A DNA stretch of 64,000 bases, from NCBI RefSeq assembly GCF_019226825.1, contig NZ_CP076642.1, positions 558,001 through 622,000 on the forward strand, written 5' to 3'. Shown piece by piece: positions 35,859 through 45,422 of this stretch (position 1 is its first letter; every line of letters starts with the position of its first letter). The translations under genes and the position numbers were made by a program. Below the pieces are notes generated by a model. It saw only the letters and a list, made by a program, of their open reading frames with translations, had not been told where the DNA came from and ran no database searches. This DNA is from Vibrio ostreae. GTDB lineage: Bacteria > Pseudomonadota > Gammaproteobacteria > Enterobacterales > Vibrionaceae.

Positions 35859-38183
35859 TTAAGCCGCTGTGGTCGGAATAATATTATCCGGTTTGGATTT
35901 TTCCAGCTTAATCGCGACAAATTTAGAGGTCGGAGTAAACGTACGATCGCCGTAGCTTTCCAGCGGAACCAGCGGGTTGGTTTCCGGGTAGTAAGCCGCT
36001 GCCTGACCATTTGGCATATCATAGGGCACCAGTTCGAATCCGCTGACGCGGCGTTCAATCCCGTCTTCCCATAGCGTCACCATATCCACTTTTTCACCCG
36101 GTTCAAAACCAAGGCGCAGGATATCGTCTTCGCTCACGAACACCACTTCACGTTTACCAAACACACCGCGATAACGGTCATTCAGGCCGTACAGCGTAGT
36201 GTTGTACTGATCGTGGGAACGCATGGTCTGCAGGATCAGATCCGGCGTATCACCGAGTTTAGTGACCGTTTCATTAATCAGCTGCGCCGGTAGCGTCGAC
36301 GCAGAGAACTGAGCCTTACCACTGGCCGTATTCCACTCGCGACGTGCCGCTGTGTTACCCAGATAGAACCCGCCCGGGTTGGCGATCTTGTGGTTAAAAT
36401 CGCTAAAGCCCGGAATCGTATCTGCAATCATATCGCGTATCCGGCCGTAATCTTCAATCGCCCAATCCCAGTCTATCGGGAAATTGCCCAGCGTTGCTTT
36501 GGCAATACCAGCCAGGATAGCCGGTTCAGAGCGCATTTGATCAGAGCGCGGTTTTAACTGACCGTAAGAGATGTGTACCATGCTGAAGGTATCTTCAACC
36601 GTCACACCCTGCGGGCCGTTGGCCTGCATATCCACTTCGGTACGCCCCAGACACGGCAGGATCAGGGCATCACGGCCGGTCACCAGATGAGAACGATTCA
36701 GCTTAGTCGCAATATGCACGGTCAGCTCACAATTACGCATCGCATCGTGAGTTCGCGGTGTATCCGGTGTCGCCTGGGCAAAGTTGCCGCCCAGGCCAAT
36801 AAAGACTTTGGCACGTTTCTCTTCCATCGCCTGGATGGCCGTCACGGCGTTATCGCCGTGGTGACGCGGCACCTTAAACTGAAAACGTTTTTCGATCGCA
36901 TCCAGCAGAAACTGTGGCGGCTTCTCGTTAATGCCCATAGTACGGTCGCCCTGCACATTACTGTGTCCGCGCACCGGAGACAGGCCTGCACCCGGCTTAC
37001 CTACGTTACCACGTAACAGTTGGAGATTAACCACTTCCTGAATCGTTGGCACTGAATGACGGTGCTGCGTCAGACCCATTGCCCAGCACATCACTACGCG
37101 CTCAGCACGACGGAACATCAGCGCCAGCGTTTCAATCTCATCCAGACGCAGGCCAGATTGCTGCACGATGTGATCCCAGGAGGTCTCTTCCACGGCTTGC
37201 AGGTAAGCATCCAGTCCTGAAGTGTGTTCACGGATAAAATCGTGATCAAAAACTGGCTCGTCACCATTTTGCTGCGCTTGCTGCTCCCAGGTCAGCAGGA
37301 ACTTCGCCATACCACGGAACACCGCCATGTCTCCGCCCAGAGCAGGACGGAAGTAAGCACTGCTGGTTGGTTTAGAACCATTACTGAGCATTTCGATTGG
37401 TTTCTGCGGATTCTGGAAACGTTCAAGTCCACGCTCTTTCAGCGGGTTGAGACAGATAACCTCAGCGCCGCGTTTAACCGCTTCACGCAACGGTTCCAGC
37501 ATACGTGGGTGGTTGGTACCCGGATTCTGGCCGATAACAAAAATCGCATCCGCGTGCTCAAAATCATCAAACACGACGGTGCCTTTACCAACGCCCAACG
37601 TTTCCGACATCGACACGCCACTCGCTTCATGGCACATGTTTGAGCAGTCTGGGAAGTTGTTGGTGCCAAAAGCACGCACGAAAAGCTGGTAAAGAAATGC
37701 CGCTTCATTACTGGCACGGCCGGACGTATAAAACTCAGCCTGATCAGGTGATTCGAGAGATTTCAGATGCTGGGCAACCAGCGCAAAGGCATCTTCCCAG
37801 GAAACCGGAACATAATGGTCACTGGCAGCGTCATAACGCATCGGTTGGCTAAGACGGCCTTGATATTCAAGCCAGTAGTCGGTCTGTTTGAACAGTTCAC
37901 TCACACTGTGCTGAGCAAAAAACGTCGCATCAACCAGACGACTGGTTGCTTCCCAGTTGACGGCTTTGGCGCCGTTTTCACAGAAATTGACCATACCGCT
38001 TTCCGGTGATTCGCCCCAGGCACATCCCGGACAGTCGAAACCGTTATTCTGGTTGGTTTTTAACAAAGCTCGCAGGTTACGAAAGCCATTTTCACTGCGA
38101 AACCAGCTTGTTGTTACCGCTTTTAATGCCCCCCATCCGGCAGCAGGGCCATTATAATCGGTAATATTTTCCTTTTGGTTCAT
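35859..38183 (-). CDS. FdhF/YdeP-family molybdopterin oxidoreductase
   Basis: 774 residues from the ATG at 38183 (GAGGAG ahead; an in-frame start at 38210 is less likely). The YdeP branch is indicated by CPGCAWGE (Cys51, Cys54) in place of the four-cysteine iron-sulphur motif of classical formate dehydrogenases. The residue in the selenocysteine position is a cysteine (SNMCHEASG, Cys184). Two cofactor-binding stretches (VIGQNPGTNHPRML, then GNVGKPGAGLSPVRGHSNVQG as GKPGAGLSPVRGHSNVQG) identify the bis-MGD fold. Substrate is not established; formate is often assumed, and YdeP has been linked to acid resistance in E. coli. The fdhD gene for cofactor sulfuration lies 2.2 kb away. A possible FNR site lies upstream. 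Confidence 0.88.
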   Translation of the reverse strand: MNQKENITDYNGPAAGWGALKAVTTSWFRSENGFRNLRALLKTNQNNGFDCPGCAWGESPESGMVNFCENGAKAVNWEATSRLVDATFFAQHSVSELFKQTDYWLEYQGRLSQPMRYDAASDHYVPVSWEDAFALVAQHLKSLESPDQAEFYTSGRASNEAAFLYQLFVRAFGTNNFPDCSNMCHEASGVSMSETLGVGKGTVVFDDFEHADAIFVIGQNPGTNHPRMLEPLREAVKRGAEVICLNPLKERGLERFQNPQKPIEMLSNGSKPTSSAYFRPALGGDMAVFRGMAKFLLTWEQQAQQNGDEPVFDHDFIREHTSGLDAYLQAVEETSWDHIVQQSGLRLDEIETLALMFRRAERVVMCWAMGLTQHRHSVPTIQEVVNLQLLRGNVGKPGAGLSPVRGHSNVQGDRTMGINEKPPQFLLDAIEKRFQFKVPRHHGDNAVTAIQAMEEKRAKVFIGLGGNFAQATPDTPRTHDAMRNCELTVHIATKLNRSHLVTGRDALILPCLGRTEVDMQANGPQGVTVEDTFSMVHISYGQLKPRSDQMRSEPAILAGIAKATLGNFPIDWDWAIEDYGRIRDMIADTIPGFSDFNHKIANPGGFYLGNTAARREWNTASGKAQFSASTLPAQLINETVTKLGDTPDLILQTMRSHDQYNTTLYGLNDRYRGVFGKREVVFVSEDDILRLGFEPGEKVDMVTLWEDGIERRVSGFELVPYDMPNGQAAAYYPETNPLVPLESYGDRTFTPTSKFVAIKLEKSKPDNIIPTTAA

Positions 38184-38855
38184 GACGACACTCCTCGTTA
38201 GGAATAACAATGAACTTACGATCTACCTGTGAGCATGTGGCAAACTTCCCCTGAAAACAGGCATCATTAACCATAAAAGAGCAATGCATCATGGTGCGAT
38301 GACAGAAATAAAGAGACAAGTTCATTGAGTTATAATTCAAACTCTCGCAATAAAAATTGCCGAGTTTTTTATTTGGCCTGAGAGTAATCCTAAAATTTTG
38401 CATCGTCCAATTGAGGTTATCTAACACTTGATAGATGGCATCTATCGGTTATTTTAAACCCACCTAGTCCACAATTTAAACAAGGTTTAAGACCTGTTTT
38501 ATACTCAGCTATGCAAGCGCATTTATCAGCCGGCTCTATGGTTTGATAAACACAACCGATTTGATCAGACATAATAGTGGGATTATGATTGACCCAGATC
38601 AATGAAGCTGTCGATTTCTTCACCATGTCGATAAGATTTTTTGTCATCAGAACGAGGCAAGCAACAAAGCTACCTGGGATCATCTGATATTTTTATCCGG
38701 TTTAACGATCGGTGTAACTCATTTTCTTGCGGTTATTTCAGGTAGCAACAAAATAATTAAGGCGTATAAATTCATTATATATAATTAATTCTCCTCAGTT
38801 AGTTTAATACGTCATACAACGTCAACACCTGGCTGAATATACGTTTGGAAATACT
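38184..38855. other. Intergenic region upstream of the molybdoenzyme gene
   Basis: About 670 bases between divergent units. It contains an FNR-like box and two short minus-strand reading frames (38152-38427, 38417-38683) without good ribosome sites, which I do not accept as genes. Otherwise AT-rich and featureless. Confidence 0.5.
38589..38602. promoter_or_regulatory. FNR-like box
   Basis: TTGACCCAGATCAA matches the FNR/ANR consensus TTGAT-N4-ATCAA at 9 of 10 defined positions. It lies about 400 bases upstream of the molybdoenzyme start, which is far for direct activation unless the leader is long. Anaerobic control would suit a molybdoenzyme. Confidence 0.45.
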
Positions 38856-39247
38856 ATGGTCGTGTATTTTACTCCAAATTTATTTGATATCCTTTTTTCA
38901 TTAAAAGGGTCTATCGCTAAAAAATAGCGAAACGCATTTTCATGATTACTGCTCTGGCTGCGATCATTGTTCTGGTCGAAAGTGGGTATTCGTCACTGTT
39001 TAGTCAGGTCAGCGCGACGCCGTTTACGTTGCTGGGCATCTCCCTGTCGATTGTTACCACTATCGTCAGCTATGCCTTGTTTGGTTTGGACGCAATTGGT
39101 GACGAACTGGAAGGCCCGTTCGGTCATGATGAAAATGCACGGCCACTCGATGCACTGGTACGAATCATCGAACGTGATATTCTTGATACTCTGAACGTTA
39201 CCGAACTGCCTCCGCAGAAAAAGCCGGTGGACTATATCCTGAGCTGA
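38856..39247 (+). pseudogene. Bestrophin-family channel remnant with frameshift and internal deletion
   Basis: The 5' part reads MVVYFTPNLFDILFSLKGS, typical of the N-terminus of bacterial bestrophin-like membrane proteins (UPF0187). It stops at 38925 directly after a run of six A. Adding one A joins it to KRIFMITALAAIIVLVES and ATPFTLLGISLSI, the first helices. The text then jumps straight to FGLDAIGDELEGPFGHDENARPLDALVRIIERDIL (core GLDAIGDELEGPFGHDEN), which is the family C-terminus. About 170 residues of the usual near-300 are missing, so the product cannot be a working channel. The ATG at 38942 could at most express a 101-residue fragment. Confidence 0.75.
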
Positions 39248-39490
39248 ATTTGGCCCTGTAGGGGATCAGATAACCGCCGGCATAGCCAGGTAGCGGCGCG
39301 ACGAGAACCGGCTAACAACAAATAAAAGCCGATAATAATGTCGAACTGAATCTATTCAGTCTGTCAGTCTCAACACAAGCGGACCTTTTTGGTCACCGGA
39401 CATGACGCGGCCTGCACCAAAATTGCCATTCACAGTATGGCTGCCGCAGTGACGAGTGCGCTTAAAGAAAGGGCCGCTTAAGGAAGTAGT

Positions 39491-40393
39491 ATGGACATTA
39501 AGCAACTCAAATACCTCATCGCTCTGGATGAAACCCAGCACTTCGGGCAAGCCGCAGCAATGTGTAACATCACTCAGCCGACGCTGTCTATGCGCATTCG
39601 TCAGTTGGAAGAAGAGCTGGATCTGACCTTGATCAATCGTGGTCAGCGCTATCAGGGCCTAACCGAAGCGGGTGAACGAATCCTGGCCTGGGCACATACC
39701 CTACTGGCGGCGCACGATGCGTTGCAAACGGAAGCCGCTAACTGTCGCGGCCAGGTTGTGGGTAGCCTGCGTCTGGGGATGGTTCCTCTGGCCAGCCTGA
39801 ATCCAATGGTGTTGCTTGAGCCCTTGTCCAAAAGTTATCCGGAGCTGCGTTATCAGCTCTCTTCATTGACCTCAGAGCAAGTGATCGACGGCCTTAACCG
39901 CAACCAGCTCGATCTTGGCTTATGTTATATGGATCAGATTGATACCACTCATTTTGACGTCATCGAGCTGCCTTCCACCCAAATGGGGCTGCTCTACGAT
40001 CAGCGCTATTTTGATTTCGACGAGACCGAGATGGCCTGGACAAGGTTAAACAGCATGCCTTTAGGCCTGCTCACTCAAGGTATGCACTATCGGCAGTCGA
40101 TTGATATCAGTTTCAGCAGTAAAGGCATCACACCTAAAATCCTGCTGGAAAGTGACTCCACCTTCCAACTGCTGCAATCGGTCAACGCAGGGTTGTGCTG
40201 CGCAATCATGCCGCTCAACAGCGGTTTGGAACACATGAACGATGCGCTGCACATCATTCCGATTGAAGACGCCCGTGTCCGCGCCCGCATGGGATTGCTG
40301 ATGCGAAAAACCGAACCGCGCTCAGCAGTAGCAGAACGCTGCTTTATCAAGGCACAAGAAATTTTTGCTGCCGGCAGCCATCAGACAGATTAA
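39491..40393 (+). CDS. LysR-family regulator beside fdhD
   Basis: 300 residues. The LysR helix-turn-helix is at residues 2-60 (HFGQAAAMCNITQPTLSMRIRQLEEEL, core CNITQPTLSMRIRQLEEEL), followed by a co-inducer domain from about residue 92 (GSLRLGMVPLASLNPMVLLEPL). TTAAGGAAG precedes the ATG. It is 13 bases upstream of fdhD and likely co-transcribed with it, so it probably controls fdhD and perhaps the nearby molybdoenzyme gene. The ligand is unknown. Confidence 0.9.
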   Translation: MDIKQLKYLIALDETQHFGQAAAMCNITQPTLSMRIRQLEEELDLTLINRGQRYQGLTEAGERILAWAHTLLAAHDALQTEAANCRGQVVGSLRLGMVPLASLNPMVLLEPLSKSYPELRYQLSSLTSEQVIDGLNRNQLDLGLCYMDQIDTTHFDVIELPSTQMGLLYDQRYFDFDETEMAWTRLNSMPLGLLTQGMHYRQSIDISFSSKGITPKILLESDSTFQLLQSVNAGLCCAIMPLNSGLEHMNDALHIIPIEDARVRARMGLLMRKTEPRSAVAERCFIKAQEIFAAGSHQTD

Positions 40394-40406
40394 CGCGGAG
40401 GTCAGC

Positions 40407-41270
40407 ATGACATGTACATTAACTCAGTTAAGTGAATTGGCTGATACTAACGTTGCCGCGCCAAATCCGGACGAGTACGGCTACGTCGAAATGGATCAGC
40501 AACAGAATATCGCTTACAAACCACTGGCCAGTGAAACCGCGCTTTCTATCAGCTATAACGGCCTCAATCATGCGGTGATGATGGTCACGCCCGGTAATAT
40601 CGAAGACTTTATCCGCGGCTTTAGCCTCAGCAGCGGCATCGTGCAATCGATGAGTGAAATTCGCGACATTCAACTGCGCACCGGCCAGGACGCGCACAAT
40701 GCAGAAGTGGAACTGAGCAGCCGCGCCTTCTGGGCACTGAAAACCCAGCGCCGTACCCTGGCCGGAACCAGTGGCTGCGGTATTTGTGGGGTTGAAGCTC
40801 TGGAGCAGGCACTGCCGCAGCTTGAAGTACTGACTCCGGTAGCCGCACCCGACCCGCGTCAATTCATCAATTTACGCCAACGCATTGCCGAGGCCCAGGT
40901 GCTCGCCAGCCAAAGCGGTGCCCTGCACGCAGCGCTGTATGCTAACAGCGCAGGTGAAATTACCTTGTGCCGTGAAGACATTGGTCGTCACAACGCACTG
41001 GATAAACTGATTGGGGCGATGCTGCACCAGAAAATTGATCCGCAAACAGGGTTTGTGGTGATGACCAGTCGCTGTAGCCTGGAACTGATTCACAAAACCG
41101 TGCGCGCGAAAGTAGCCACACTGGTTACGCTCTCCGCCCCAACCGCATTAACTGTGCAATGGGCGCGGCAACACAATCTGAATCTGATTCATCTGCCCAA
41201 GCACAGCGCGCCACGTCTGTACAGCCCGGCTCCCGGCCCACGCAGTACTTCATCTTTAGTGCCTGCTTAG
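40407..41270 (+). CDS. fdhD: Formate dehydrogenase accessory sulfurtransferase
   Basis: 287 residues from the ATG at 40407, which has GGAGGTC upstream; a start at 40365 overlapping the LysR gene is less likely. The active cysteine pair is in GTSGCGICG, and LCREDIGRHNALDKLIG and VVMTSRCSLELIHKT are family signatures. FdhD passes sulphur from IscS to the molybdenum cofactor before it enters formate-dehydrogenase-like enzymes. Its likely client here is the FdhF/YdeP protein at 35859-38183. Confidence 0.94.
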   Translation: MTCTLTQLSELADTNVAAPNPDEYGYVEMDQQQNIAYKPLASETALSISYNGLNHAVMMVTPGNIEDFIRGFSLSSGIVQSMSEIRDIQLRTGQDAHNAEVELSSRAFWALKTQRRTLAGTSGCGICGVEALEQALPQLEVLTPVAAPDPRQFINLRQRIAEAQVLASQSGALHAALYANSAGEITLCREDIGRHNALDKLIGAMLHQKIDPQTGFVVMTSRCSLELIHKTVRAKVATLVTLSAPTALTVQWARQHNLNLIHLPKHSAPRLYSPAPGPRSTSSLVPA

Positions 41271-41281
41271 CCGGTTTCATC

Positions 41282-41308
41282 AGGGCTGCGCCTGAACAGC
41301 GCAGCCCT
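41282..41308 (+). terminator. Hairpin after fdhD
   Basis: AGGGCTGCGC (41282-41291) pairs with GCGCAGCCCT (41299-41308), 12 bases after the fdhD stop. The following bases are only weakly T-rich, so termination strength is uncertain. Confidence 0.6.
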
Positions 41309-41379
41309 TACATTCTGTCGGTTTATTTTGGCGTGATAAACAGGCATAGTGATCACTCGTCCATGACACAAGAGTCCTC

Positions 41380-42366
41380 ATGCAATTACCTCCTTTTTCA
41401 ATCCTGGATCTGGCGCCAGTCTCTGAAGGCTCCGATTTTCATTCCACATTCCGCAACTCGGTTTCTCTGGCCCAGCACGCTGAAGCGTTAGGATTTAAGC
41501 GCTTCTGGATGGCGGAACACCATAATATGCCCGATATTGCCAGTGCCGCCACTTCCGTACTGCTCAGCCACATCGGCGCCAATACGCAGACAATTCGTCT
41601 TGGCTCCGGCGGGATCATGCTGCCTAACCACGCTCCGCTGGTGATTTCCGAACAGTTCGGTACCCTGGAAGCCCTTTATCCGGGCCGGATTGATCTCGGA
41701 TTAGGTCGTGCGCCCGGTACCGATTATCCAACCATGCACGCGCTGCGCCGCGATCCGGAGCGCATGGATCCTGATTTTGATGAACTGCTGGAAGAGCTGC
41801 AGTTTTTTATGGGCCCGATATCCGACAACCAGCCGGTACGCTCCTATCCGGGCAACAACGCGAAAGTGCCTTTGTGGCTGCTCGGCTCAAGTACCTACAG
41901 TGCCCGTTTAGCCGGTATCAAGGGATTACCTTTCGCTTTTGCCGCTCATTTCGCCCCGGATTCGATGTTACGCGCTCTGGACATCTATCGTGATAATTTC
42001 CGCCCGTCTGAACAACTCGACAAGCCTTACGCCATGATCGGCGTGAACGTAATCGTGGCCGAAACCGATCGTCAGGCACAGTATCTGGGCACGACGGAAA
42101 AGCAGAAGTTCCTTAAAATGGCACGTGGCGGACGCGACAAACTACCGCCACCGGTCATGAGCATGGACCCGCTGTGGCTGCCCCATGAGCAGCGCCATGT
42201 TGAAACGCAATTACGGGAATCGATCCACGGCAGCCAGGAGACAGTCCGTCGCCGCTTAGAAAATCTGCTTGAGCGGACTCAGGCCGATGAGATCATGGTG
42301 AACGCCATGATTTACGATCATCAGGAAAAACTGAAATCGTATCAGCTGCTGTCAGAGTTACGCTAA
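41380..42366 (+). CDS. LLM-class flavin-dependent oxidoreductase (luciferase-like)
   Basis: 328 residues of the bacterial luciferase-like monooxygenase family, YhbW type. Marks: [21 protein letters not shown] (core [14 protein letters not shown]), [29 protein letters not shown] and the C-terminal [19 protein letters not shown] (core [14 protein letters not shown]). Such enzymes use FMNH2 for oxidation of organic substrates; this branch is mostly unassayed. It appears to be a single-gene unit bounded by hairpins. Confidence 0.9.
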   Translation: MQLPPFSILDLAPVSEGSDFHSTFRNSVSLAQHAEALGFKRFWMAEHHNMPDIASAATSVLLSHIGANTQTIRLGSGGIMLPNHAPLVISEQFGTLEALYPGRIDLGLGRAPGTDYPTMHALRRDPERMDPDFDELLEELQFFMGPISDNQPVRSYPGNNAKVPLWLLGSSTYSARLAGIKGLPFAFAAHFAPDSMLRALDIYRDNFRPSEQLDKPYAMIGVNVIVAETDRQAQYLGTTEKQKFLKMARGGRDKLPPPVMSMDPLWLPHEQRHVETQLRESIHGSQETVRRRLENLLERTQADEIMVNAMIYDHQEKLKSYQLLSELR

Positions 42367-42394
42367 GCCAGGTCTGAGCTCAACCACAAACAGC

Positions 42395-42422
42395 ACAAAG
42401 CCGCGTCAAAACGCGGCTTTGT
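42395..42422. terminator. Terminator between the LLM oxidoreductase and VOC genes
   Basis: ACAAAGCCGCGT (42395-42406) pairs exactly with ACGCGGCTTTGT (42411-42422) around CAAA, in the gap between convergent genes. Confidence 0.85.
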
Positions 42423-42447
42423 CGTCGATTTAAAGCACAGTTCCTGC

Positions 42448-42873
42448 CTACTTGGCGAACAACTGCCCCATATCTTTAAACGCTTTAAATTCCAGCGCAT
42501 TACCACACGGATCGAAAAAAAACATGGTTGCCTGTTCACCAGCCTGGCCTTGAAAACGAATATACGGCTCAATCACGAACTCAATGTTGTAGCGCTTAAG
42601 ACGCTCGGCCAGCGCTTGCCACTGCTCCCAGGTCAGCACCACACCAAAATGCGGCACCGGAACATCATGCCCATCGACCGGGTTAGTCACCGCCCGCTCC
42701 TGATCGGCGGTACGCGGATGAAAATGGATCACCAACTGGTGACCGAAAAAATTAAAATCGACCCAGCTTTCTGCGCTGCGCCCCTCTTCGAGGCCAAAGA
42801 CTTCGCGATAAAACTGCCGGGCGAGCGGCACATCATAGACAGGTATCGCTAAATGAAACGGTTGTAAACTCAT
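42448..42873 (-). CDS. VOC-superfamily (glyoxalase/dioxygenase-like) protein
   Basis: 141 residues from the ATG at 42873 (AGGAAGTGCTC ahead). A longer frame to 42993 runs through tandem repeats and is rejected. The two beta-alpha-beta-beta-beta units are visible: [22 protein letters not shown] at the start and [16 protein letters not shown] at the end, with His and Glu as likely metal ligands. Function unknown; related proteins are often annotated as glyoxalase or dioxygenase without assay. Confidence 0.87.
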   Translation of the reverse strand: MSLQPFHLAIPVYDVPLARQFYREVFGLEEGRSAESWVDFNFFGHQLVIHFHPRTADQERAVTNPVDGHDVPVPHFGVVLTWEQWQALAERLKRYNIEFVIEPYIRFQGQAGEQATMFFFDPCGNALEFKAFKDMGQLFAK

Positions 42874-42911
42874 GAGCACTTCCTTGATTTTTGCTACTGC
42901 TACAGCACTGC

Positions 42912-42977
42912 TTTGCCACTGATACTGCATTGTTTTGCTACTGATACTGCATTGTTTTGCCACTAATACAGCGGTCA
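42912..42977. repeat. Tandem 22-bp repeats upstream of the VOC gene
   Basis: TTTGCCACTGATACTGCATTGT at 42912-42933 differs by one base from the copy at 42934-42955, and a third, diverged copy starts at 42956. They lie within 110 bases upstream of the VOC start and could affect its promoter spacing. Confidence 0.8.
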
Positions 42978-43094
42978 GACTTGGCGTTAACACCTGACTT
43001 CCCTGTGACTTAAGTAGTTGAACACCTCAAACGTCAACCACTTGTTCAAGTGTACCTGTGCCGGCCGCTCTGCCCCGTGCTCACGCGCCCAGAA

Positions 43095-43892
43095 TCAGGG
43101 CTCTTTATCAGGTTTTTTGTTTTTAGTCAGGGTCTGGAACAAACCTTCCATCATTGAGGTTGGCATCGGAAATAGTATGGTCGAGCTTTTTTCGCCGGCG
43201 ATTTCGGTTAATGTCTGCAAATAACGCAGCAAAATGGCATTCGGCTCAGTCGCCAGACGATTAGCCGCTTCCACCAGTTTCTCTGACGCTTCCATCTCAC
43301 CGGATGCGTGAATCACTTTCGCGCGTCGGGTCCGCTCAGCTTCGGCCTGACGGGCAATGGCGCGGATCATCGATTCATTCAGATCGACATGTTTTATTTC
43401 GACGTTGGAGACTTTAATCCCCCACCCTTCCGTGCGGGCATCGAGAATGGCCTGAATATCCGCATTGAGCATTTCCCGGTTGGCTAACATCTCGTCCAAC
43501 TCATGCTGACCCAGCACCGAACGTAAGGTGGTCTGAGCCAGTTGCGATGTGGCCTGGAGATAATTTTCCACATTAATAATGGCTTTCTGTGAATCAACCA
43601 CGCGGAAATAGAGCACGGCATTGACCCGCACCGACACGTTGTCACGGCTGATGACATCCTGACTCGGTACATCCATCACGACCGTGCGTAAATCGACCCG
43701 TACCATTTGTTGGATGACCGGGATGACGATGATCAAACCCGGACCTTTCACCTTCTGGAATCGACCGAGGAAGAAAATCACCCCGCGTTCATACTCACGC
43801 AGAATACGGAATAAGCGCACTGCGATCAGCACCACCAGCACCACAATCAGAATCGGTGTTAGCAGCTCAGTGTTGACTGGAATTGCTGGCAT
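43095..43892 (-). CDS. Slipin, stomatin/prohibitin-family membrane protein
   Basis: 265 residues: one N-terminal membrane helix ([19 protein letters not shown]) and a band 7 domain with [13 protein letters not shown] and [23 protein letters not shown] (core [16 protein letters not shown]). Slipins assemble into membrane rings and pair with NfeD-type proteases, as known for the archaeal PH1510/PH1511 pair. The start overlaps the nfeD end by 26 bases, so the two are coupled. AAAGGAG precedes the ATG. Confidence 0.93.
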   Translation of the reverse strand: MPAIPVNTELLTPILIVVLVVLIAVRLFRILREYERGVIFFLGRFQKVKGPGLIIVIPVIQQMVRVDLRTVVMDVPSQDVISRDNVSVRVNAVLYFRVVDSQKAIINVENYLQATSQLAQTTLRSVLGQHELDEMLANREMLNADIQAILDARTEGWGIKVSNVEIKHVDLNESMIRAIARQAEAERTRRAKVIHASGEMEASEKLVEAANRLATEPNAILLRYLQTLTEIAGEKSSTILFPMPTSMMEGLFQTLTKNKKPDKEP

Positions 43893-45279
43893 CGTCTGTA
43901 CTCCTTTTTACTTGAGAAACTTTAGTGACTTTCAGAATCAAGCCATCCAGTTCAATGACTCGTATCGGGTCCCCTTTGCTTAACGGTACGTCACTGATGG
44001 CTTCCCAACGTTCACCTTCGACATGCACAAAACCGTGTCCGGTAAAACTCTCCAACGCAACGCCATGCTCACCAGCCAGCGCTTCGCTGCCACTGACCAC
44101 TTGTTTTTTGCGCAGCTCCATAACGCGCTTGAGCACAAAAATGATCACCCCTGCCGACACAGCGGCAATCGCATAAATCAACGTCAGGGAAACACGTAGC
44201 TCAGGCAGATCGCTGTCGATCAAAAAGACCGAGCCAAGAACAAAGGCCACAATGCCACCTGAACCGAGCAACCCAAAGCTGGGCAGGAAGGATTCGGCAA
44301 TAAACAGAGCGATACCGAGCAACATCAAGCCCAGCCCCACATAGTTCACTGGCAACAACTGGAAAGCATACAAGGCGATAAGCAGGCAGATTGCGCCGGT
44401 GATCCCGGCAATACCAAAGCTCGGACTATAGAATTCGAGTAACAGGCCATATACCCCGATCATCATCAGGATATAGGCGACGTTAGGGTCAGTGATGGTG
44501 GCCAAAAACTTATTGCGTAAATCAGGGTCACGCTTTTCGACCTGAGCGTGACTAAAATCGAGCGTCACTTGCTGATGATTCAGCTCGAGCGTTTGCCCTG
44601 TCGCTGCTGACAATAAATCCTGGGGTGACTCAGCCATAACGTTAATCACGTTCAGCTCGAGTGCTTCGCTAGCCGATAAGGTAGCGGCTTCACGCACTGC
44701 TTTTTCCGCCCATTCGACATTACGGCCACGCAACTGTGCCAGAGAACGAATATAAGCTATTGAGTCGTTGAGGATCTTTTTCTCCATCGCACTGGGTTCG
44801 CTGGGCTTGTCCTGCTGTTCTCCACCCGGGCCAGGGCCGCCCATTTGTACCGGCGTCGCAGCCCCAAGTGTGGTCGCAGGTGCCATTGCTGCAATATGGC
44901 AGGCGTAAAGAATATAGGTACCCGCACTGGCAGCGCGAGCTCCTGGCGGATGAACCAGACAAAGCACAGGTATGTGGGAAGCAAGGATATGTTGGTTTAT
45001 ATCGCGTAGGCTGGACACCAGGCCACCGGGAGTATCAATCGCAATAACGATTGCCGGAGCATCAGCGATGGAATTGGCACGTTGAATCTCTTTGATCACA
45101 TAGTCGCCAACAGCAGGGCCGATAGCACCACTGATGGTGATCACTGGAACGGTAGATGAACGCTGTAACTGTGGCAATGCTGGCTGTTCTGGCTGCGTGC
45201 CACTGTCCGTTTCACCCGTCGCCAGTGTTGAGACACTCAGCAGCACCGACAAAAGCGCTGCAAATAGCCGACGATACAT
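43867..45279 (-). CDS. NfeD-family membrane-bound ClpP-class serine protease
   Basis: 470 residues, the long NfeD form. There is a signal peptide, then a ClpP-like protease domain: [32 protein letters not shown], and the nucleophile Ser in [17 protein letters not shown] with Lys further on. Four to five membrane helices follow (about 235-370), then a C-terminal OB-fold NfeD domain ([23 protein letters not shown], core [17 protein letters not shown]). The partner slipin follows with overlapping frames. In archaea the pair cleaves the slipin C-terminus; the role in bacteria is little known. Confidence 0.92.
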   Translation of the reverse strand: MYRRLFAALLSVLLSVSTLATGETDSGTQPEQPALPQLQRSSTVPVITISGAIGPAVGDYVIKEIQRANSIADAPAIVIAIDTPGGLVSSLRDINQHILASHIPVLCLVHPPGARAASAGTYILYACHIAAMAPATTLGAATPVQMGGPGPGGEQQDKPSEPSAMEKKILNDSIAYIRSLAQLRGRNVEWAEKAVREAATLSASEALELNVINVMAESPQDLLSAATGQTLELNHQQVTLDFSHAQVEKRDPDLRNKFLATITDPNVAYILMMIGVYGLLLEFYSPSFGIAGITGAICLLIALYAFQLLPVNYVGLGLMLLGIALFIAESFLPSFGLLGSGGIVAFVLGSVFLIDSDLPELRVSLTLIYAIAAVSAGVIIFVLKRVMELRKKQVVSGSEALAGEHGVALESFTGHGFVHVEGERWEAISDVPLSKGDPIRVIELDGLILKVTKVSQVKRSTDDASNSSQH

Positions 45280-45361
45280 AATCAGATCCGGTATAAAACT
45301 CTAATTAGAGTTTAGCTAAAATCCTCACCTTTGCTGTGTGAATATCGCCATAGATAAAACA

Positions 45362-45382
45362 AGGGCGGGAATATCCCGCCCT
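45362..45382 (-). terminator. Terminator after the DMT transporter gene
   Basis: AGGGCGGGA (45362-45370) pairs exactly with TCCCGCCCT (45374-45382). On the minus strand it is followed by TGTTTTAT, about 40 bases past the transporter stop. Confidence 0.85.
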
Positions 45383-45422
45383 GCTGGCTGTTGCTCGTTA
45401 TTATTGCTCAATCTTCACAACA

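Noticed and set aside
38152..38427. A 91-codon minus-strand frame upstream of the molybdoenzyme
   Set aside because: It overlaps the real start region, has no ribosome site and no recognisable motif.
42874..42993. N-terminal extension of the VOC protein
   Set aside because: The extension is translated tandem repeat DNA (serine/alanine/glutamine-rich), and a well-placed ribosome site precedes the internal ATG at 42873.
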